5,468 bases of DNA from an uncultured Burkholderiales bacterium (GTDB taxonomy: Bacteria > Pseudomonadota > Gammaproteobacteria > Burkholderiales > Burkholderiaceae_E), in contig CAIKZV010000325.1 of assembly GCA_903831925.1 (NCBI GenBank), forward strand, positions 1 through 5,468, given 5' to 3'. The notes under the pieces were generated by a model, which saw nothing but the letters and a program-made list of their open reading frames with translations, searched no databases and was not told the DNA's origin. This document shows, one piece after another, positions 1 through 5,468 of the stretch (position 1 is the first letter of the stretch; each line of letters starts with the position of its first letter). The position numbers and the translations under genes were made by a program.

Positions 1-617
1 ATCTGCTTGGAGCGGTCGAGCGCTTGCGCGATGATTACGCCGGCCTGATCGTCGAGCCGGTGGTGGCCGATTTCACTGGCGACATGGTGTTGCCCGCAGC
101 GATCGGTCCGCGAGCCGGTTTCTTTCCGGGCAGCTCGATCGGCAACTTCGAGCCGGCCGTGGCGCGCACACTTCTGCAGCGTTTTGATCGACTGCTCGAT
201 GGCGGATGGCTGCTGATCGGCGTCGATCTGGTCAAGGACCCGCAACTGCTGCATGCCGCCTACAACGATGCCGCGGGCGTGACAGCGGCCTTCAATCTGA
301 ACCTCTGGGTGCGTGCCAATCGCGAAGCGCAGGCCGACTTCGTGATCACCGACTGGATGCATTCGGCTTTCTACAATCCGCCGCTGAATCGCATCGAGAT
401 GCATCTGGTCAGTCGCCTGAGACAGCGCGTCAGCATCGGTCATGATGTGATCGAGTTTGCCGAGGGCGACAGCGTGCACACCGAAAACTCCTATAAATAC
501 ACGGTCGAGGGCTTTCAGACTTTGGCGCGCGAAGCCGGATGGCAGCCGCGGGCGGTCTGGACCGATACGCAAAGACGTTTTTCGATGCACCTGCTTCGAG
601 GTGGCCTGGGGCACTGA
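1..617 (+). CDS. egtD: L-histidine N(alpha)-methyltransferase EgtD, C-terminal part (5' end outside window)
   Basis: EgtD uses three S-adenosylmethionine molecules to trimethylate histidine to hercynine, the first step of ergothioneine synthesis in the cytoplasm. The frame is open from position 3 with no stop, and its reading (LLGAVERL, then RDDYAGLIVEPVVADF) already lies inside the methyltransferase fold, so the true start is upstream. The visible 204 residues compare with roughly 320 in complete EgtD. Family motifs are intact: GSSIGNF (visible residues 43-49), whose Asn matches the histidine-binding Asn of mycobacterial EgtD; GVDLVKD; AYNDAAGVTAAFN, with the conserved Tyr at visible residue 87; RIEMHLVS; and HTENSYKY, whose Glu and Ser (visible 161 and 163) match the residues that hold the imidazole ring. 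The stop is TGA at 615-617. An egtB gene is expected upstream but cannot be seen. The TTG at 24 is internal and is not a start. The family call is near certain; homology assignments of single residues are from memory. Confidence 0.94.
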   Translation, partial: LLGAVERLRDDYAGLIVEPVVADFTGDMVLPAAIGPRAGFFPGSSIGNFEPAVARTLLQRFDRLLDGGWLLIGVDLVKDPQLLHAAYNDAAGVTAAFNLNLWVRANREAQADFVITDWMHSAFYNPPLNRIEMHLVSRLRQRVSIGHDVIEFAEGDSVHTENSYKYTVEGFQTLAREAGWQPRAVWTDTQRRFSMHLLRGGLGH

Positions 618-643
618 AAAATTGCTTTTCCGGTGTTCCCGCC

Positions 644-682
644 CTGCACTGCGTCTGCGACTTCGCATGCCCTGCGGTGCAG
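644..682 (+). repeat. Imperfect nested inverted repeat after egtD
   Basis: CTGCAC at 644-649 is the exact reverse complement of GTGCAG at 677-682. Inside it, TGCG (656-659) and CGCA (664-667) can form a second short stem around ACTT. It begins 27 bases after the egtD stop, where a terminator might be expected. However, no T-run follows and the outer loop is long, so an intrinsic terminator is not supported. It may be chance structure in G+C-rich DNA. Confidence 0.25.
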
Positions 683-695
683 CATGAATTTCATG
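683..695. repeat. 13-base near-perfect dyad CATGAA-T-TTCATG
   Basis: Two 6-base arms, CATGAA and TTCATG, surround one central base. The A/T-rich centre stands out from its G/C-rich surroundings, and the dyad sits just upstream of the candidate -10 element at 702-710. That is a plausible place for an operator, but a 6-base dyad is weak evidence and no regulator is encoded in the window. Confidence 0.2.
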
Positions 696-701
696 GGGCG
701 A

Positions 702-710
702 TGGTAGGAT
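702..710 (+). promoter_or_regulatory. Candidate extended -10 promoter for the membrane-protein gene at 740
   Basis: TGGTAGGAT matches the extended -10 pattern TGn followed by TAnnAT (4 of 6 core bases). Transcription would begin near 717 and leave a leader of about 23 bases before the ATG at 740. I see no recognisable -35 hexamer at the expected distance (about 682-687 reads GCATGA), so the site depends on the extended -10 alone. This is inference from pattern only. Confidence 0.27.
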
Positions 711-739
711 CGGCGCCATACCAGCCATTCCTCAAAGCC

Positions 740-1372
740 ATGCCGACCAACATCACCCCCTCGCATACACTCCGTCGTCACTCCTTCGGGAGGTTCTTCA
801 TTGGAGCGATCGTCGCCCTGCTTGCCCTGGCCGCGCTCTGGATGGTGATCGCCTGGAACTGGAATTATTCCGAAGGTGAGCGCGCCGGTTGGGTTCAGAA
901 GTTTTCGAAAAAGGGCTGGGTGTGCAAGACCTGGGAGGGCGAGATCGCACTCGTTTCAATGCCGGGCGCAATCCCCGAGAAGTTCGAGTTCACCGTCCTC
1001 GATGACGCAGTTGCCGAGAAGATCAATCGCTACATGGGGCAGCGCGTTGCCCTGACTTACGCGCAGAAGGTGGGGTTGCCGACCAGCTGTTTCGGTGAGA
1101 CCCGTTATTACGTGTCAGCGGTGGTGCCGGTCACCGAACTGCAGAACTACCCCGGGGTGATCCCGGCGCCGGCCAACCCGGCGCCTGCCCCGTCTGCAGT
1201 CCCCTCTGCACCGTCGGCCCCCGCGCCGATGCCGGCTCAGCCGCCTGCGGTCACGACCACGCCCGGCTTGCCGTCGGCCCCTGCGCCAATGCCCGCTCCA
1301 ACGGGGGCGCCTGCGGCATCCGGCGCGACATCGGGCAGCGTCGATGCGACTCAGCCGGCAACAAAACCCTGA
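740..1372 (+). CDS. Single-pass membrane protein with periplasmic domain and Pro/Ala-rich tail, function unknown
   Basis: This is a 210-residue protein. A basic N-terminus (R12, R13, H14, R18) precedes one hydrophobic helix at about residues 19-39, which predicts an N-in topology with the remainder in the periplasm. Residues 43-133 form a compact block that begins YSEGERAG and continues through VQKFSKKGWVCKTWEGE. It contains two cysteines, C62 and C117, that could pair in the oxidising periplasm. From about residue 138 the chain is almost entirely Pro, Ala, Ser, Thr and Gly and looks disordered. The block resembles a small betaproteobacterial membrane-protein family that I recall being sometimes mislabelled 6-phosphogluconate dehydrogenase; no dehydrogenase fold is visible, so that name should not be used. 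ATG 740 was chosen because it places the charged segment and helix at the N-terminus. ATG 701 is in frame but would add a non-conserved-looking segment. No good Shine-Dalgarno precedes either. The stop lies 60 bases before the next gene. Confidence 0.8.
   Translation: MPTNITPSHTLRRHSFGRFFIGAIVALLALAALWMVIAWNWNYSEGERAGWVQKFSKKGWVCKTWEGEIALVSMPGAIPEKFEFTVLDDAVAEKINRYMGQRVALTYAQKVGLPTSCFGETRYYVSAVVPVTELQNYPGVIPAPANPAPAPSAVPSAPSAPAPMPAQPPAVTTTPGLPSAPAPMPAPTGAPAASGATSGSVDATQPATKP
1211..1297 (+). repeat. Two 27-base imperfect direct repeats encoding PSAPAPMPA
   Basis: Positions 1211-1237 and 1271-1297 match at 24 of 27 bases and start exactly 60 bases apart. Both encode PSAPAPMPA (residues 158-166 and 178-186 of the membrane protein). 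The three differences all fall at third codon positions and are silent. This suggests an older duplication, kept at the protein level, within the Pro/Ala-rich tail. Confidence 0.75.
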
Positions 1373-1432
1373 GTGTCGAGGATGGGCTGTCGTCTGACAG
1401 CGACCGATGATCTGTACAGGCAGCGCAAGACC

Positions 1433-3748
1433 ATGATGCATGCAAGAGCCTTCATCGCAGCAATGAGTATCTGCGGTCTTGTGTCGTTTGACCTGCATGA
1501 CGCGGCTGCCCAGTCGCTTGCAGTCGCTCCCCCGGCGACCCCGTCGGCGGCTGTTTCGACACAGGTCAAGCGCACCGGACCGGTCTACCCTACCAACCGC
1601 CCGCGCATCGGTCTGGCATTGTCGGGCGGTGGGGCTCGGGGCTTCGCGCATGTGGGCGTCTTGCGCGCCCTCGAAACCATGCGAATCCCGGTCGATTGCA
1701 TTGCCGGCACCAGTGCCGGGTCGGCTGTGGCGGCCGCTTATGCCAGTGGTCTGACGCCGGACGAGATCGAAAAATTTCTCAAGTCGGCCGACTGGGATCG
1801 CGACATGTTCGACGATCTGCCACCGCGCCAGGACCTGTCGACGCGCCGAAAGAAAGAAGAAAAGTCTTACATGTTCGACGTCACGGTCGGACTGCGCGAC
1901 GGCTCGATCATGCTGCCGCCGGGTCTGATCTCGGGTCAGAAAATAGAGCTATTCCTGCACACCATGCTGGGTGAAAGCGGCATTCTCGAGTCATTCGATC
2001 AGCTGGCGATCCCCTTTCGCGCAATGGCGACCGACCTTGAGGCTGGCGAACTGGTGGTCCAGGACCACGGCAGCCTGGTGACCGCGGTTCGCGCCAGCAT
2101 GGCGGTTCCTTCGGCGTTCGCGCCGGTGCAAAGCGAGGGCAAGCTGCTGGTCGATGGCGGCCTGACCCGCAATATGCCGGTCGATATCGTTCGCAAGATG
2201 TGCGCCGATGTCGTGATCGCGGTCGATATCGGCAGCCCGCTGGCCACCCGTCAGGAACTCTCCAATCCCTTCGGTATTGGTGGCCAGATGATCAGCATCC
2301 TGATGGAGCGCAATATGCGCGACTCGCGTGCCGAGATCAGGCCTGGCATCGACGTGCTGGTGCGGCCTGAACTCGGTGATATCAGTGCGGCCAATTTCAC
2401 CCGCGGCATTCAAGGCATTCCGGCCGGTGAGGCGGCCATGCTGGCTGCGCGCGGCGATTTGTCCCGGATGATCCTTTCTGAGACCGACTATTCTGCCTGG
2501 CAGGCAGCCCGCGCTGACCGAGCTCGCGTGGACAACAGCTATGGATCGGTGCGCATCCTCGGTGTGACCCCCGCGGTCGCGCGTCTGCTGCTTGACCAGG
2601 CTGAGGTGCCGTCATCGGGTGAGCTCGACCCGATTCGCATGCAGACCGTGATCAATCGCTGGAATGCCAATGCCGATTTCGATCGCATCGGGTACTCCCT
2701 GCAGCCCGGCAATCCGTCGCAGGTGCTCCAGATCAGTGTTATCGAGCGTGCCTGGGGACCGGATTATCTGCATTTCGGCATGAACGCTTCGGCCGACTCC
2801 GGCAACACCAGCATGTTCAATGTCATGGCCGGATTCCGTCGCCCCAATGCCAATGGCTATGGCGGTGAATTCAAGGCCGAAGGTCAGATCGGAACGACCA
2901 ACCGTGGCTTCCTCGAGTTCTTCCAGCCCTTCGATTACGGCAGTTTCAATCTCTTTGTCGCGCCGCAATTGCTGGCTGAGAAGGTGCCGATCTGGATTTT
3001 TAACGGCAACACCAATATTGCCCAGTATGCCGTCGTGACCGAGCAGGCCGGTCTGGACTTCGGTATTCAGGGATTGCTGGGTGAGGCCCGTCTGGGTGTT
3101 TTCGGCGGTCTGAGAAAGCAGTTTCCGGTCACGGGCGCGGTCGGTGATCCGTCTGTCAGGACCAACTTCGTTGCGTCCCAGGCCTCAGCCACGATCGACC
3201 AGCTCGACGCGACCGATTTTCCGCGCCACGGTTATCGCTTCAACACCAGCTATCGACTGGAGCAGGACTATCAGGAGCTGCCCTCCAAGGAATACCTGAC
3301 GCGACTGGTGCAGGCCAATGCCAAGTGGGTCGGCAGCGCAGGCAATCACACGATTGCCGGTTCGGTTCGAGCAGGTGAGGCCTACGGCAACATTGCCCTC
3401 AATCAGGCTTTCAGCCTTGGCGGATTCATGAATCTGTCGGGCTTTCAGATCAACCAATCACTTGGCACCTCGCTGCGCTATGGCAGCCTGAGCTATCAGT
3501 ACCAGCTGCTCACGCTGCCGCAGCCCCTGGGCCGCGGCGTGTATGCCGGCATGGCGCTCGAAGGTGCGACGATGTCGGGCGGGCAAATCCTGGGCTCGAA
3601 CACGCACGGCTGGGTGCCTGGCGCCACGCTCTTTCTGGGCGCCAATACCGCGATCGGCCCGGTCTATGCGGGTTACGGCTATGCGAACCCCAGTGGCATG
3701 CCGGGCAGTCGCCTCTGGTACATCTTCCTGGGGCGTCCGGCCTATTGA
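1433..3748 (+). CDS. PlpD-like type Vd autotransporter: patatin-like phospholipase with POTRA and outer-membrane barrel
   Basis: This 771-residue protein is a secreted or surface-displayed lipid acyl hydrolase that carries its own export pore. From ATG 1433, residues 1-26 form a signal peptide (hydrophobic AFIAAMSICGLVSF, then an AAA cleavage site before QS). A short Pro/Ala linker leads to a patatin domain at about 56-345. Its glycine-rich oxyanion loop is GGGARG (65-70), the nucleophile elbow is GTSAG with Ser94, and the second dyad residue is Asp241 in DGG, so it looks catalytically intact. Residues about 371-440 read as one POTRA domain. Residues about 440-771 are an Omp85-family barrel with alternating aromatic strands, LSGF where classical Omp85 proteins have VRGF, and a terminal Tyr typical of outer-membrane proteins. 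Length and domain order match Pseudomonas aeruginosa PlpD (about 730 residues). Alternative in-frame starts (GTG 1373, ATG 1382) would put about 20 polar residues before the signal peptide. Only a distant AGG (1418-1420) precedes ATG 1433. Whether the phospholipase is released from the barrel cannot be told from sequence. Confidence 0.95.
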   Translation: MMHARAFIAAMSICGLVSFDLHDAAAQSLAVAPPATPSAAVSTQVKRTGPVYPTNRPRIGLALSGGGARGFAHVGVLRALETMRIPVDCIAGTSAGSAVAAAYASGLTPDEIEKFLKSADWDRDMFDDLPPRQDLSTRRKKEEKSYMFDVTVGLRDGSIMLPPGLISGQKIELFLHTMLGESGILESFDQLAIPFRAMATDLEAGELVVQDHGSLVTAVRASMAVPSAFAPVQSEGKLLVDGGLTRNMPVDIVRKMCADVVIAVDIGSPLATRQELSNPFGIGGQMISILMERNMRDSRAEIRPGIDVLVRPELGDISAANFTRGIQGIPAGEAAMLAARGDLSRMILSETDYSAWQAARADRARVDNSYGSVRILGVTPAVARLLLDQAEVPSSGELDPIRMQTVINRWNANADFDRIGYSLQPGNPSQVLQISVIERAWGPDYLHFGMNASADSGNTSMFNVMAGFRRPNANGYGGEFKAEGQIGTTNRGFLEFFQPFDYGSFNLFVAPQLLAEKVPIWIFNGNTNIAQYAVVTEQAGLDFGIQGLLGEARLGVFGGLRKQFPVTGAVGDPSVRTNFVASQASATIDQLDATDFPRHGYRFNTSYRLEQDYQELPSKEYLTRLVQANAKWVGSAGNHTIAGSVRAGEAYGNIALNQAFSLGGFMNLSGFQINQSLGTSLRYGSLSYQYQLLTLPQPLGRGVYAGMALEGATMSGGQILGSNTHGWVPGATLFLGANTAIGPVYAGYGYANPSGMPGSRLWYIFLGRPAY

Positions 3749-3757
3749 GCGGTGGTC

Positions 3758-3784
3758 GGGAGTCCGGCACGAGTCGGGCCTCCC
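3758..3784 (+). repeat. Imperfect G+C-rich hairpin after the autotransporter gene
   Basis: GGGAG at 3758-3762 pairs with CTCCC at 3780-3784. After one mismatch, CC (3764-3765) pairs with GG (3777-3778), leaving a loop of 11 bases. It begins 10 bases past the TGA at 3746-3748, the usual location of a terminator, but no T-run follows. It could slow or attenuate transcription into the DUF4254 gene, or mean nothing. GTCGGG also occurs twice here (3755-3760 and 3773-3778). Confidence 0.25.
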
Positions 3785-3841
3785 TGCGGATTAGGCAACC
3801 CGGTGAAGGCTGGCCGACTGAAGCAGGTATCCTTGCCTCCC

Positions 3842-4507
3842 ATGAATCTCGACTTTCGCGCCACCGACATCCTCGCCCTGCATGACGCCTGCCTGGCGCG
3901 TGACGACTGGCCTTCGCCCGTCGACGCGGCCGGCACCTCGCCAGCGATGCGCGAGATCGCCGGCACGCTCCCTGCAGGGCCCCTGGCGCAGGCCTGGTCG
4001 TGGGTGCTGGTCAATCATCACTTCAATTGTTCGCTCTGGAACGAGGAAGACCTTGCCCGCCGCACTCAGGCGGGCGACGCCGAGATTGCCGGCAACAAGC
4101 GCAACATCGATCGCTTCAATCAGGCGCGCAACGACGCAATGGAGCGCATCGACGATGCCCTGCTCAAGCTTGCCGCCGACTGGCCTCGAGAGGCCTCGGC
4201 ACGGGCCTCCAGCGAAACCGCAGGTGCGATGATCGATCGACTGTCGATCCTGTCGCTCAAGGTGCACCACATGGGCCTGCAGACCCTGCGTGCCGATGTC
4301 GATCAGGCACATCGCGACAACGCGCTTGCGCGCCAGGCGACGCTGTCTCAGCAGCGCGCCGATCTCGCGGCCTGTTTTGATCGGCTGCTCGAGGAGATGG
4401 CCGCCGGCACCGGCTTTTTCAGAATCTACCGCCAGTTCAAGATGTACAACGACCCGAACCTGAACCCGGCGCTGGTTGCCGAGCGTCAGGCGCGCGCGGG
4501 CGGCTGA
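3842..4507 (+). CDS. DUF4254 family protein, function unknown, adjacent to waaC
   Basis: The product is a 221-residue soluble, mostly helical protein with no signal peptide or membrane segment, so it is expected in the cytoplasm. It carries what I recognise as DUF4254 signatures: FNCSLWNEEDLARR (about residues 61-74), NKRNIDRFNQARND (85-98), the segment SSETAGAMIDRLSILSLK (123-140) followed by VHHM, and a C-terminal FKMYNDPNLNP (199-209). The conserved acidic and Asn/Arg residues suggest a binding or catalytic surface, but no reaction is known to me. Genes of this family often lie beside sugar transferases, and here waaC starts 24 bases downstream, which suggests a role in lipopolysaccharide core assembly. 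ATG 3842 fits the start of the conserved fold. The frame is open back to GTG 3752, but that 30-residue extension is Gly/Pro-rich and looks non-coding. No strong Shine-Dalgarno is present (AGCAGG at 3822-3827 is about 14 bases away). Confidence 0.86.
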   Translation: MNLDFRATDILALHDACLARDDWPSPVDAAGTSPAMREIAGTLPAGPLAQAWSWVLVNHHFNCSLWNEEDLARRTQAGDAEIAGNKRNIDRFNQARNDAMERIDDALLKLAADWPREASARASSETAGAMIDRLSILSLKVHHMGLQTLRADVDQAHRDNALARQATLSQQRADLAACFDRLLEEMAAGTGFFRIYRQFKMYNDPNLNPALVAERQARAGG

Positions 4508-4520
4508 GCGAGCGGCTCAG
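4504..4520 (+). repeat. Hairpin CTGAGC/GCTCAG overlapping the DUF4254 stop codon
   Basis: A perfect 6-base stem (4504-4509 with 4515-4520) encloses the 5-base loop GAGCG. The stem includes the TGA stop at 4505-4507 and ends 11 bases before the waaC ATG. There is no T-run, so it is unlikely to terminate transcription. If formed in mRNA it could affect translation of waaC, possibly opened by ribosomes finishing the upstream gene. That role is inference. Confidence 0.35.
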
Positions 4521-4531
4521 GCTGCGATCTC

Positions 4532-5468
4532 ATGCATGTGCTGGTCGTCAAGATGTCTTCGATGGGCGATGTGGTCCACGCTCAGCCGCTGGTCGCAGAT
4601 CTTCATGCGCACCTGCCCGGTCTGACCATCGACTGGGTCTGCGAGAAGCCCTTTGTCGCAATTCCCGCGATGAACCCGGGGGTCAGCACTGTCATCCCGA
4701 TCTCGATGCGGGCATGGCGAAAAAATCTGGGTGACGCGAGCGCGAGAGCCGCGATCTCGGCGTTTTTCTCGCGGCTGCGCCAGACCCGCTACGACTGGGT
4801 GATCGACTGTCAGGGGCTGATCAAGAGTGCGGCGGTGGCGCTGGCCAGCCGTCATGATCACCTTGCCGGCCCGTCCTGGACCTCGGCCCGCGAGCCGATC
4901 GCCTCGCTGGTTTATGGACGACGCGCCTTGGCACCGTGGTCGATGCCGGTGGTGGCCCGCAACCGGGCGATTGCCGCCGGTGCCCTGGGCTATACGATTG
5001 CGCCCGACAGCCGAGCGAACTTCGGGCTCGTCGCGCCCGACTATCGCCTCTCCAGCCTTGCGCCAGAGCGCCGATATGCGGTGCTCGCGCCGGGCGCAAG
5101 CCGTCCGGGCAAGCTCTGGGCAGACGCGAACTGGCTCGAAGTGGCCCGCAATCTGTCGGCTCGAGGATTGGTGCTGGTCTGGCTGTGGGGTGGGGCGGCG
5201 GAATACACGCGGGTCGCGGCGCTCGCAGCCGAATGCGGCACAGTGCAGGATGAGGTGTCCCTCGGCGCTGCATCGGCCACTTCATCGCCCACTTCATCGC
5301 CCACTTCATCGCCCACTTCATCGCCCACTTCATCGCCCACTTCATCGCCCACCACAGCGGCCGACCTGCAAGCTTCGGTATCGACCTCACCTGCCGAGGC
5401 TGAATCGATCATCCCGCCATTCCTGTCTGTGGCTGATGCGGCCGGTCTGCTTGCGCGCGCTGATGTCG
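4532..5468 (+). CDS. waaC: Lipopolysaccharide heptosyltransferase I WaaC, 3' end outside window
   Basis: WaaC transfers the first L-glycero-D-manno-heptose from the ADP-sugar onto Kdo2-lipid A at the cytoplasmic face of the inner membrane (GT-B fold, family GT9). The visible 312 residues start MHVLVVKMSSMGDVVHAQPL. Asp13 in SSMGD matches the catalytic base of E. coli WaaC. Further matches are IDWVCEKPF (33-41), IPISMRAWRKN (55-65), VIDCQGLIKSAA (90-101), AREPIASLVYGRR (119-131), LAPGASRPGKLW (185-196, with a conserved Lys at 194) and VWLWGGAAEYTR (216-227), the beginning of the donor-binding half. The gene then departs from the family: an insert between about residues 237 and 292 contains (TSSP)6, after which IIPPFLSVADAAGLLARADV resumes the normal alignment just before the GVDTGLTHL-type loop, which falls outside the window. 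The frame has no stop to the right edge. ATG 4532 gives the standard family N-terminus; only a weak CAGG (4518-4521) lies upstream. Co-transcription with the DUF4254 gene is likely. Confidence 0.93.
   Translation, partial: MHVLVVKMSSMGDVVHAQPLVADLHAHLPGLTIDWVCEKPFVAIPAMNPGVSTVIPISMRAWRKNLGDASARAAISAFFSRLRQTRYDWVIDCQGLIKSAAVALASRHDHLAGPSWTSAREPIASLVYGRRALAPWSMPVVARNRAIAAGALGYTIAPDSRANFGLVAPDYRLSSLAPERRYAVLAPGASRPGKLWADANWLEVARNLSARGLVLVWLWGGAAEYTRVAALAAECGTVQDEVSLGAASATSSPTSSPTSSPTSSPTSSPTSSPTTAADLQASVSTSPAEAESIIPPFLSVADAAGLLARADV
5279..5350 (+). repeat. Minisatellite: six identical 12-base units (ACTTCATCGCCC) inside waaC
   Basis: Six perfect tandem copies start at 5279, 5291, 5303, 5315, 5327 and 5339. 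The unit is four codons and in frame, so the array encodes (TSSP)6 at residues 250-273 of WaaC. The flanking 12-base blocks look like decayed copies: 5267-5278 (AASA) matches at 9 of 12 bases and 5351-5362 (TTAA) at 8 of 12. Perfect identity, including silent positions, points to recent expansion by slippage or unequal recombination. Copy-number change would lengthen or shorten a loop without breaking the frame. Confidence 0.97.

Noticed and set aside
1394..1418. CTGACA and TGTACA as -35 and -10 for the autotransporter gene
   Set aside because: The spacing is 13 bases, too short for a normal sigma-70 promoter, and the -10 match is poor.
1433..1516. Lipoprotein lipobox around the cysteine in the autotransporter signal peptide (SICG)
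   Set aside because: The residue three positions before Cys is Met, the residue at -1 is Ile, and the hydrophobic region continues past the Cys to a normal AAA cleavage site, so it fits a type I signal peptide.
1115..1651. Arg/Cys-rich minus-strand open frame over the tail of the membrane protein and start of the autotransporter
   Set aside because: Its composition is the usual antisense artefact of Pro/Ala-rich G+C-rich coding DNA, and it spans two well-supported + strand genes.
1991..2413. 140-codon minus-strand open frame inside the patatin domain, rich in His and Asp
   Set aside because: It is fully opposite the conserved patatin coding region and has no recognisable domain.
3752..3841. 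N-terminal extension of the DUF4254 protein from GTG 3752
   Set aside because: The 30 extra residues are Gly/Pro-rich with no motif, begin 3 bases after the previous stop, and overlap an imperfect hairpin. ATG 3842 fits the conserved start better.
3822..3841. TATCCT at 3828-3833 as a -10 promoter for the DUF4254 gene
   Set aside because: It lies only 8 bases before the ATG, which would require a leaderless transcript, and no -35 is evident.
3749..3841. Riboswitch in the gap before the DUF4254 gene
   Set aside because: The stretch has GGTGAAGGC-like pieces, but I find no match to cobalamin or other riboswitch cores, and 93 bases is short for one.
5279..5350. CRISPR array
   Set aside because: The 12-base units are directly contiguous with no spacers and are in frame with a protein-coding gene.
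4821..5412. Long minus-strand open frames across the waaC repeat, with striking GDEV or MKWA tandem peptides
   Set aside because: They are the reverse-strand readings of the 12-base minisatellite and of high-GC coding sequence. The + strand frame carries clear WaaC motifs across the same stretch, so the minus-strand frames are shadows.

Overview
The window looks like ordinary chromosomal DNA of a Gram-negative, G+C-rich proteobacterium, most likely a betaproteobacterium (Rhodocyclales or Burkholderiales type). This rests on the strong G/C preference at third codon positions, an Omp85-type outer-membrane protein, a WaaC-type lipopolysaccharide heptosyltransferase, and a small membrane protein that resembles a family I associate with Burkholderiales. 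All genes lie on the + strand and together fill almost the whole window. I see no tRNA, rRNA, insertion sequence, integrase or CRISPR array, and no gap between genes exceeds 125 bases.

Layout. Positions 1-617 hold the C-terminal two thirds of EgtD, the histidine trimethyltransferase of ergothioneine synthesis, cut by the left edge. A 122-base gap contains small dyads and a possible extended -10 promoter. Positions 740-1372 encode a 210-residue single-pass membrane protein of unknown function with a Pro/Ala-rich tail. Positions 1433-3748 encode a PlpD-like type Vd autotransporter: signal peptide, patatin phospholipase, POTRA and outer-membrane barrel. Positions 3842-4507 encode a DUF4254 protein. 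From 4532 to the right edge runs waaC (heptosyltransferase I), which is cut by the window end.

How the genes fit together. EgtD makes hercynine for a cytoplasmic thiol antioxidant and is functionally separate from the rest. The next four genes are mostly envelope related: a membrane protein, a surface-exported phospholipase, and the DUF4254-waaC pair. That pair is only 24 bases apart and is probably co-transcribed for inner-core lipopolysaccharide assembly. No operon can be proven, because convincing terminators and Shine-Dalgarno sites are absent throughout.

The most unusual feature is inside waaC. Six identical 12-base units encode (TSSP)6 within a Ser/Thr/Ala/Pro-rich insert of about 50-55 residues in the C-terminal nucleotide-sugar-binding domain, just before the ADV segment that normally leads into the donor-binding loop. 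It looks like a recently expanded in-frame minisatellite that could vary in length between strains. I found no evidence for a wholly new multi-gene system.
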